Positions 1-5,014 of a stretch of 5,014 nucleotides of DNA are shown piece after piece. The translations under genes were made by a program, and so were the position numbers. The notes under the pieces are model-generated. The model was not told the DNA's origin and searched no databases. It saw only the letters and a list, made by a program, of their open reading frames with translations. The stretch spans positions 1 through 5,014 of the forward strand of contig JAEYZD010000117.1 in the NCBI GenBank assembly GCA_023430725.1, written 5' to 3'. Origin of the DNA: Bacteroidota bacterium (GTDB lineage: Bacteria > Bacteroidota > Bacteroidia > Bacteroidales > VadinHA17). Numbering within the stretch: the first letter of the stretch is position 1; each line of letters begins with the position of its first letter.

Positions 1-1450
1 GTTCACGCCTGAGCAAAAGCACAACGGCTGTTATGAAGAGCGCGAGCGCAAACCATAGCCAGTAATGAAGCTCCGTCACCAGCGGTGGGGCTGCAGTACT
101 CAGCCTGCCATTCCCGTTCCTGATAAACCGTATGTCCTGTCCGAGGTATTTGACATCCTCCCCAGGAATGAAGACCGGCGCCGCTCCTTCACTGCTTCCC
201 GGAGTGCCGGTAACATTGACGGAATAACCTTCTGACCTCAGCGTCACATACTTCTCCTGCTTCGGATCAAAAACAGTATATGAGACAGGTGGTATGTCAA
301 ATTTACCGGGATTCCGTGGTATCAGAAGGAACTCGAAGGTCTTGCTGCCTGACGAAGTGCCAGGACCCGTTATTGTCACCTTCGGGTCATACTTCTCGAT
401 TCCCTGCGGGAAGTTGATCAGCGGCTCACCGGCAAGATTCAGGCTTCCCGACCCTTTGAGAACAACCTTGAGTGTGAGGGCGTCATTCAGTTTTGCCTCC
501 GTGGATGAGAGTGACGACTCCAGCGCGAAAGACCCCACTGCCCCGTGAAAGTCAGCAGGCCTGGGTGTCGGCAGAGGTTTTACTCTGACTGTCACAGGCT
601 GCGTAGTTACCTTTCTCGGCACCGTGGAGACCGATGAAAAGAAACTGTCAAAGAACGGGTCGTCAAAGAATGGATCCCTGGAGCCGGACCGCTCCTGGAC
701 CAGCACAGTCATCACGACCGGATCAATCCGTATCTCCCCGGAGATCTGGGGATAAAGCACCATCCTCTGTACAACCCCGGTACCGTACTGAACACCGTCA
801 ATAACCTCGGTCTCAAGATTGCGCAACGGAGGAGTCTCGATATCCTCCCGGAGGAATCCCTTGAAATCGGGATACTTCAGTTCCTGCAATCCTGACAGGT
901 TTATACGTGTATAAAGTTTAAGAGTCACTGTTATCGGCTCACCGGCATAGACCTCGCGGTCACTGAAGAGAAGCCTGAGCGAGACATCCGTCCCGGCAGA
1001 AGGGATATCACCGGCAGTCCGTGCCTGCCCCTGCCCCTGAGTCTGAGCCTGTACTGCGGCAGGAGCCTGGCCGGCAGGAGCAATTACTATCTGTCGCTCT
1101 GCGGAACTGACAACAACCTTCTTGGTTTCAAACTTCGCGGCAGGTATCGTATATGTGCCCGGCTCGGATACCGAGACATAATAAATGAGCGTGGTGGTGG
1201 CAATAGTTTTAACGTCGCCGTTGATCCACTGCACATTGCGACTGGTTGATTGCTGAGGGCCCTGTACAGTGAATGCCGGGTCAAATTTCGGCGGAGTGAA
1301 CTGGCCGTCGGTTGAATTGATCGTATAGATCACCCTGAACCGTTCACCGGCGGAAGCGGTGCCGGGTGCGTCGACGGCAAGCGTGACCTCCTGGGGCATT
1401 GCCGTCAGGCATGCCATGAAAAATATCAATATCGTCAGAATACTTCTCAT
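1..1450 (-). CDS. batD: BatD family protein (aerotolerance/oxygen tolerance), 3' end cut by window edge
   Basis: The frame is open from ATG at 1450 to the left edge: 483 codons, no stop. Family members usually run near 600 residues, so the cytoplasmic C-terminus is probably missing. Residues 1-20 form an export signal (MRSILTILIFFMACLTA, then PQEV). Three beta-rich, Ig-like segments follow, at about 21-123, 150-252 and 290-415. Each contains a G-x-aromatic/I-x-I-P/D turn, at G98, G238 and G382. An A/Q/G-rich linker (about 124-148) separates the first two, and an acidic-aromatic motif, DPFFDDPFFDSFF (259-271), follows the second. Residues 463-480 are a membrane helix followed by RRE, which puts the bulk of the protein in the periplasm. 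The gene starts 10 bp after batC with only a weak ribosome site (GCGGTG), suggesting coupling to batC. Identification as BatD is firm. The molecular role is unknown; scaffolding of the Bat complex is an inference. Confidence 0.95.
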   Translation of the reverse strand, partial: MRSILTILIFFMACLTAMPQEVTLAVDAPGTASAGERFRVIYTINSTDGQFTPPKFDPAFTVQGPQQSTSRNVQWINGDVKTIATTTLIYYVSVSEPGTYTIPAAKFETKKVVVSSAERQIVIAPAGQAPAAVQAQTQGQGQARTAGDIPSAGTDVSLRLLFSDREVYAGEPITVTLKLYTRINLSGLQELKYPDFKGFLREDIETPPLRNLETEVIDGVQYGTGVVQRMVLYPQISGEIRIDPVVMTVLVQERSGSRDPFFDDPFFDSFFSSVSTVPRKVTTQPVTVRVKPLPTPRPADFHGAVGSFALESSLSSTEAKLNDALTLKVVLKGSGSLNLAGEPLINFPQGIEKYDPKVTITGPGTSSGSKTFEFLLIPRNPGKFDIPPVSYTVFDPKQEKYVTLRSEGYSVNVTGTPGSSEGAAPVFIPGEDVKYLGQDIRFIRNGNGRLSTAAPPLVTELHYWLWFALALFITAVVLLLRRE

Positions 1451-1460
1451 CACCGCAAAA

Positions 1461-2216
1461 TTACCAGTTTTTGATTACCCTGACCTTAGCCTTTGCAGCC
1501 TTCTCTCGCTGCACCTTCTCCTGTGTCTCCTTCTCATTGGCTGCAAGAGCGTCAAGCAGCCGTTTTGCGTCTTCCCGACTGATTGCAGATTGCTGCTGCT
1601 GTTGCTGCTGCTCCTGCGGGTTGTCCTTCTGTTCCTGGTCTTTATTCTGATCCTGCTGCTCCTTGTTCTGGTTCTGCTCCTGGTCCTTGTCCTGGTCCTG
1701 CTTGTCCTGCTGATCTTTATCCTGGCCGTCCTGGTCCTGGTTCTGATCCTGCTGCTGCTCTTCCTGCTTCTTCAGCTGGTCCTGGGCATATGCGAGATTG
1801 TATTTGGCCTGCATATTATCAGGATTAAGCTTCAGTGAGCTGATATATGCATCGATGCTCTCCTTAAACTTCTGCTCCTTCAGCAGCGAATTCCCAAGGT
1901 TATAGAGTCCGTCAGCCCGTTTCAGCGAGTCAGTCTCACCTGCCTTTGCAGCACGGCTGAATTCCGCAGTTGCCTCACTGAACCTGTTCTGCCTGTAAAG
2001 GGCATCTCCCAGGTTGAAGATTGCATCATGCCCTGAGCCGGTCTGCTCCTCAGCCCTGCGGTACATCCCCTCGCTACCGGCAAATTCACCCTTTTTGTAA
2101 AGCCGGTTGCCCTTGCGGATATATTCTCTTTCCTCCTGTCCGTAAAGCGAAGGAGAGATGATCGCCAGGCAGATGGCGGCACCAATTATCCGGTATGCTG
2201 TTGCCCTGACCTTCAT
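1461..2216 (-). CDS. batC: BatC, exported tetratricopeptide repeat protein
   Basis: This 251-residue protein has a signal peptide (1-26, ending SLYG before QEE), so it is expected in the periplasm. TPR-like helical pairs follow at about 29-58, 64-92 (FNLGDALYRQNRFSEA) and 101-134 (YNLGNSLLKEQKFKES, ending LNPDN). A further helix lies at 135-148 (AKYNLAYAQDQL). Residues 150-209 are an extreme Q/D/K/E/N tract with no hydrophobic residue, ending in seven glutamines. The last 40 residues form a charged amphipathic helix (REDAKRLLDALAANEKE) and end in KNW, a tail I recognise from Bacteroidetes BatC proteins. TPRs bind protein partners; BatA, BatB and BatD are the obvious candidates, but that is inferred. 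The start codon overlaps the batB stop as ATGA, with AGGA six bases upstream, which supports this start. The plus strand opposite the Q-rich tract contains leucine-rich open frames that are artefacts. Confidence 0.95.
   Translation of the reverse strand: MKVRATAYRIIGAAICLAIISPSLYGQEEREYIRKGNRLYKKGEFAGSEGMYRRAEEQTGSGHDAIFNLGDALYRQNRFSEATAEFSRAAKAGETDSLKRADGLYNLGNSLLKEQKFKESIDAYISSLKLNPDNMQAKYNLAYAQDQLKKQEEQQQDQNQDQDGQDKDQQDKQDQDKDQEQNQNKEQQDQNKDQEQKDNPQEQQQQQQQSAISREDAKRLLDALAANEKETQEKVQREKAAKAKVRVIKNW
1590..1769 (-). repeat. Low-complexity Q/D/K-rich coding tract in batC
   Basis: These 60 codons (BatC residues 150-209) encode almost only Gln, Asp, Lys, Glu and Asn, with Gln at roughly every second position and a final run of seven Gln. 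The coding strand is strongly purine-rich, mostly CAG, GAC/GAT and AAG/AAA. The repeats are imperfect and codons vary (both CAG and CAA occur), so it is an irregular low-complexity linker rather than a clean tandem array. It separates the TPR region from the C-terminal helix. Confidence 0.85.
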
Positions 2217-2226
2217 TTCCTTTCCT
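2213..2226 (-). promoter_or_regulatory. batB/batC junction: ATGA stop-start overlap with AGGA ribosome site
   Basis: The batC ATG (2216-2214) and the batB TGA (2215-2213) share two bases, forming ATGA. AGGA at 2226-2223 lies six bases upstream of the ATG within the last codons of batB. This arrangement is typical of translational coupling and would keep BatB and BatC at matched levels. Confidence 0.7.
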
Positions 2227-3268
2227 TTTTTGAATCCTTTGCAATGATACCCAGCCTCCTGAGAAGGTTATTCTTTCTGTCGGCAGTCAGCAGGTCCGCC
2301 ACAAGCAATAAGAAGAGCAGGGCAGCAGGGATGAGGAACTGTTCGTTATATTCGGTGTACATCATTGCATTTATCTCGCTCTTCTTCATCCGCCCGATGT
2401 CACTGTAAATCTCATTCAGCCCGATGCTTGTATTATTGGCCCTTACATAACGTCCTCCTGCAACTGAAGCTATCTCCTGCAACCCCTTCTCGTCAAGTTT
2501 TGAGATTACTGTGTTGCCCTGGCTGTCCTTCAGATAATCGTTCCTGCCGCCTGTCCTGACAAGTATGGGTGACCCTTCCGGCGAACCTATCCCGATTGCA
2601 TGTATCACTATCCCCTTTTCAGCAGCCTCACGGGCCTTCTCAGCGGCATTGTCCTCGTGATTTTCGCCGTCAGTGATTATTATAAGCGCCTTACTCCTGT
2701 CGCTTTCAGGGGTGAATGACCTCATTCCCAGGTCTATGGCGGCGCCTATTGCTGTTCCCTGTTTAGAAACCGCATCCGGACCGGCAGTGGAGAGGAACAT
2801 CTTGGCCGAGAGGTAATCATTTGTAATGGGTATCTGGGTATAGGCATCACCTGCAAAAAGTATCAGCCCGATCCTGTCTTCCCTGAGCTGATCAACCAGC
2901 TGGGAGATTGCCTGCTTTGCCCTCTCAAGTCTCGAGGGGAGGATGTCTGCCGCAAGCATTGAATTGCTTACATCGAGCGCAATGACCACCTCAACCCCTT
3001 CACGTTTGACCTCCTCCAGCCGGGATCCGAACTGTGGCCGTGCAACAGTGAGGACCGCCATAATAAGTGCAAGAATCCTAATCACAAACTTGACTGTCAT
3101 GCGTGACGGCGAATAATCGGGCGACAGCCTGCTGAGCAGAACAGCATCACCAAATCGTTCCCGCGCAAGTCTCCTCCGCCTGTTGCCAACTATCCATATC
3201 ACGGCCAGCACCGGCACCACGAGGAGCAGGTAAAGCATGTCAGGCTGTGCAAATCTGAATGTATCCAT
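2213..3268 (-). CDS. batB: BatB, membrane-anchored VWA domain protein
   Basis: This 351-residue protein has membrane helices at about 11-27 and 60-76, a VWA domain at about 90-290, and a third helix at 311-328 followed by a basic tail. The MIDAS metal site is intact: DVSNS (D99, S101, S103), T172 in QGTAIG, and D200 in TDGENHE. The loop between the first two helices (RRRRLARERF) and the C-terminal tail are basic, so both should be cytoplasmic and the VWA domain periplasmic. The TDGENHE variant and the following insertion (RTGGRNDYLKD) separate it from BatA, although the two are clearly paralogues. It starts 7 bp after batA and its TGA overlaps the batC ATG. Ligand and function are not established; VWA domains with MIDAS generally bind protein partners through a divalent metal. 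Start M1 gives the expected F-x-x-P-x-x-L-x-x-L N-terminus; M11 would remove part of it. Confidence 0.96.
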   Translation of the reverse strand: MDTFRFAQPDMLYLLLVVPVLAVIWIVGNRRRRLARERFGDAVLLSRLSPDYSPSRMTVKFVIRILALIMAVLTVARPQFGSRLEEVKREGVEVVIALDVSNSMLAADILPSRLERAKQAISQLVDQLREDRIGLILFAGDAYTQIPITNDYLSAKMFLSTAGPDAVSKQGTAIGAAIDLGMRSFTPESDRSKALIIITDGENHEDNAAEKAREAAEKGIVIHAIGIGSPEGSPILVRTGGRNDYLKDSQGNTVISKLDEKGLQEIASVAGGRYVRANNTSIGLNEIYSDIGRMKKSEINAMMYTEYNEQFLIPAALLFLLLVADLLTADRKNNLLRRLGIIAKDSKKERK

Positions 3269-3270
3269 AT

Positions 3271-3275
3271 CCCCT
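3271..3275 (-). promoter_or_regulatory. Possible ribosome binding site of batB
   Basis: AGGGG fills most of the 7 bp between the batA TAG and the batB ATG. It sits only two bases from the ATG, closer than is usual, so re-initiation after batA termination may contribute more than direct pairing. Confidence 0.45.
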
Positions 3276-4268
3276 CTATGACATGTTTTTCATCAACAGG
3301 TACCTCAATAGCAACTCGAGCCCCAGCAGTATAACGGCCGCCAGCGCCCATGGCATGAAGACCTCTTCACGCTTGCTGTGCTCCCTGGTCTCTATCTTCG
3401 ACTTCTCCAGCTTGTCTATCTCTGCATAAACCCTCTGCAGGCTCGTATTGTCAACAGCCCTGAAATACTGCCCGCCGGTCAGCTCAGCTATCCTCTGCAG
3501 CAGCGCTTCATCAATCTCCACCTGCATCTTCTGATAACGCATGCCGAACGGGGTCTGCACCGGGTAGTCGGCAAATCCCATGCTTCCCACACCGACTGTA
3601 TAAACCCTTATGCCAAATGTCTTTGCAATCTCAGCAGCCGTGACGGGATCAATTGAACCGGTGTTGTTCACCCCGTCAGTCAGCAATATCAAAACCTTGC
3701 TGATGGCGTCAGAATCCTTGATCCGGTTGATAGCCGTCGCCAGGCCGACACCAATGGCTGTTCCGTCCTCAATGATACCGCTCTTTACCTCGCGCAGAAG
3801 ATTGATGAGAACCGCATGATCCGTTGTAAGCGGACACTGGGTGAAGCTCTCACCGCTGAAAACAGTGAGCCCTATCCTGTCATAAGGCCTGCCGCTGATG
3901 AATTCGGTGGCCACGTTCTTCGAAGCCTCCAGCCTGTCAGGATTGAAGTCTCGTGCAAGCATCGAGCCCGACACGTCAAGCGCCATTATTATATCTATTC
4001 CCTCGGTACTGGAACTCTGCCATTTGTCAACGTTCTGCGGCCGCGCAATTACAACTGTAACCGCCGCGATGGCCATCAGCCTGAGAACAAACAGGATATG
4101 TCTCAGGTAGTGACGGAATGTCTTCTTTCCCCCGGCAAGGAATCCGGCCGTGGAGAGAGTTACAGGCGCGCTGGCCTTACCCTGACGGTAGAAATAATAG
4201 ACTATCAGCAGCGGTATAACAAGCAGGAACCAGAGGAACCACCCGTTTTCAAATGCGATGTTATGCAT
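3276..4268 (-). CDS. batA: BatA, membrane-anchored VWA domain protein
   Basis: The protein has 330 residues from the chosen ATG at 4268. The frame is open to an earlier ATG at 4310, but that adds 14 residues (MQATGALPLRKGGE) unlike the family, lies deep inside the preceding gene and has no clear ribosome site. The ATG at 4268 follows GGGGGGAG and gives a typical BatA N-terminus (FENGWFLWFLLVIP). Membrane helices lie at about 10-27, 57-75 and 305-325. The VWA domain between the last two has a complete MIDAS: DVSGS (D98, S100, S102), T170 in DGTAIG and D198 in LTDGVNN. The loop between the first two helices is basic (RHYLRH), so the VWA domain should face the periplasm. The segment NPDRLEASK after the first MIDAS motif and the GGQYFRAVDNTS block are family-typical. 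It overlaps the upstream gene by 8 bp and lies 7 bp before batB, so co-expression is expected. Function beyond the Bat complex is unknown. Confidence 0.96.
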   Translation of the reverse strand: MHNIAFENGWFLWFLLVIPLLIVYYFYRQGKASAPVTLSTAGFLAGGKKTFRHYLRHILFVLRLMAIAAVTVVIARPQNVDKWQSSSTEGIDIIMALDVSGSMLARDFNPDRLEASKNVATEFISGRPYDRIGLTVFSGESFTQCPLTTDHAVLINLLREVKSGIIEDGTAIGVGLATAINRIKDSDAISKVLILLTDGVNNTGSIDPVTAAEIAKTFGIRVYTVGVGSMGFADYPVQTPFGMRYQKMQVEIDEALLQRIAELTGGQYFRAVDNTSLQRVYAEIDKLEKSKIETREHSKREEVFMPWALAAVILLGLELLLRYLLMKNMS

Positions 4269-5014
4269 TTCTCCCCCCTTTCTCAGTGGCAGTGCCCCTG
4301 TTGCCTGCACCCGGGTGCTCCGAAGCGGTCCCTGTGGGTTTGGTCTGATCCTGAATCAGTTCAGCCTCCCGCGTTTCCTCAACGAACCTTTCGGCGTTGC
4401 CAAAAGATGTTTCATGCACCATGGCCTCCGGAACATATTTGGCGAACTTTACCATATCCGACAGTGAAAGAACCTCCTTCACAAGTCCCATCTGTCCGGG
4501 TGTTGTAACGGCAGCCCGCTGCAGCATCCTGACGGTCTCATCGGTTGTGAGCTCCGGAGAACTGATCCCGTAACGGTTATCGATATATCTCCTGAGAATA
4601 TCCGAAAGCCTTGAGTAATACTCCTTGACCTCTCCCTTCTGCCAGAGTTCACCTTCGCGAAGAGTCTTAAGCTCGCGCAGGGCGATAATATGAGCCGGCT
4701 CTGGAGGAGGAACGGGCTTCACGAAGCGCTTCAGGGGATTCCTGGGCAGGAAGCGGGCAAGCAGATAGACAAAGGCCGATGCTATCAGACCAATTATGAT
4801 CCACGGAAGCACCTCGGAGAATGTAACCGGGGCTGTGCGCGGAGGAACGATGTCAAATATCACGTCAGTGGTGTCCTGAAGCACAATATCCGGCCTGAGA
4901 ACCCTAAGCGACGAGTATTCGGAATAATACCTGATCAGACTGTCGCCTGAAATCCTTTCAGCATAGAACGGCGGGATTTCATACGTTCCCGAATCAAAAG
5001 AGGTGATAAGATAC
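4261..5014 (-). CDS. Bat-operon membrane protein with DUF4381-like cytoplasmic domain, 5' end cut by window edge
   Basis: The frame is open from the right edge to TAA at 4263-4261, giving 250 visible residues. A GTG at 4884 could be taken as a start, but it would cut off coding sequence that reads well upstream of it, so the gene almost certainly begins outside the window. Visible residues 1-43 are beta-rich and include ITSFDSGTYEIPPF, the same turn seen in BatD. A single membrane helix lies at about 70-89. It is followed by basic residues (PRNPLKRFVKP), so the N-terminal part is periplasmic and the remainder cytoplasmic. The cytoplasmic part is helical, with EYYSRLSDILRRYIDNRYG (131-149) and TTDE (156-159), which resembles DUF4381-family proteins found beside VWA genes in MoxR/Bat clusters. 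Residues from about 212 on are polar and probably disordered. It overlaps batA by 8 bp. The family assignment is from recall of motif pattern; the function is unknown. Confidence 0.85.
   Translation of the reverse strand, partial: YLITSFDSGTYEIPPFYAERISGDSLIRYYSEYSSLRVLRPDIVLQDTTDVIFDIVPPRTAPVTFSEVLPWIIIGLIASAFVYLLARFLPRNPLKRFVKPVPPPEPAHIIALRELKTLREGELWQKGEVKEYYSRLSDILRRYIDNRYGISSPELTTDETVRMLQRAAVTTPGQMGLVKEVLSLSDMVKFAKYVPEAMVHETSFGNAERFVEETREAELIQDQTKPTGTASEHPGAGNRGTATEKGGRNA
4271..4278 (-). promoter_or_regulatory. Ribosome binding site of batA, inside the end of the upstream gene
   Basis: On the minus strand GGGGGGAG ends two bases before the ATG at 4268, with its GGGG part six bases away. 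It is made of the Lys-Gly-Gly-Arg codons of the preceding gene. It is the main reason to place the batA start at 4268 rather than 4310. Bacteroidetes often do not depend on Shine-Dalgarno pairing, so its strength is uncertain. Confidence 0.6.

Noticed and set aside
294..548. Plus-strand 84-residue open frame near the left end
   Set aside because: Antisense to the third Ig-like segment of batD, whose minus-strand frame is uninterrupted and family-like.
1408..1413. Lipoprotein cleavage site at Cys14 of BatD (FMAC)
   Set aside because: Phe at -3 and Met at -2 fit a lipobox poorly, and BatD already has a C-terminal membrane anchor, so an ordinary signal peptide is more likely.
1451..1460. Possible promoter or terminator between batC and batD
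   Set aside because: The gap is only 10 bp and holds no hairpin or promoter-like element; the genes read as one transcript.
1583..1828. Plus-strand Pro/Ala/Gly-rich open frame
   Set aside because: Another antisense reading of the same low-complexity batC tract, with composition set by the repeat.
1359..1838. Plus-strand open frame encoding a leucine/valine-rich, membrane-like 159-residue protein
   Set aside because: It is the complement of the CAG/GAC-rich batC tract: Gln and Asp codons read backwards give Leu and Val. Its first part also overlaps batD in antisense. No ribosome site or family pattern supports it.
3816..4508. Plus-strand 230-residue open frame
   Set aside because: It lies antisense to batA and the preceding gene, both firmly identified, and its translation shows no recognisable domain.
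4884..4884. GTG as the start of the first gene
   Set aside because: The same frame continues without a stop to the window edge and encodes a family-like beta strand and turn (SGTYEIPPF) upstream of the GTG.

Overview
All coding capacity in this window lies on the minus strand, in one gapless cluster of five genes. It is the Bat (Bacteroides aerotolerance) operon as arranged in Bacteroidetes. In transcription order (right to left) it holds: a 5'-truncated gene for a membrane protein with a DUF4381-like cytoplasmic part (4261..5014), batA (3276..4268), batB (2213..3268), batC (1461..2216) and a 3'-truncated batD (1..1450). Nothing on the plus strand looks like a real gene. No RNA gene, mobile element, CRISPR array, internal promoter or terminator is visible.

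The organism is most likely a member of the Bacteroidetes. The evidence is the gene order, the BatC architecture (TPRs, then a Q/D/K-rich tract, then a short charged helix ending in KNW) and the DPFFD-type motif in BatD. Base composition is near balanced and ATA and AGG codons are frequent, which would suit an environmental Bacteroidales-like genome. Genus cannot be read from this window.

The genes are packed for coupled translation. The first gene and batA overlap by 8 bp, batA and batB are 7 bp apart, batB and batC share an ATGA overlap, and batC and batD are 10 bp apart. Promoter and terminator must therefore lie outside the window. The MoxR-type AAA+ ATPase and DUF58 genes that usually precede this set would be expected beyond the right edge.

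Inferred assembly: the positive-inside rule puts both von Willebrand factor A (VWA) domains, those of BatA and BatB, in the periplasm, each held by two N-terminal helices and one C-terminal helix. BatC is exported by a signal peptide. BatD is exported and anchored by a C-terminal helix. The first protein has a periplasmic beta-rich end, one membrane helix and a cytoplasmic helical domain. Together they look like one inner-membrane complex facing the periplasm, with metal-dependent (MIDAS) ligand binding and TPR and Ig-like interaction modules. Its biochemical function is not established; the aerotolerance and stress label comes from work on Bacteroides.

I found no previously undescribed system. 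The points most worth a second look are a G-x-aromatic-x-I-P turn motif shared between BatD and the first protein, the Q/D/K tract of BatC, and the choice of the batA start.
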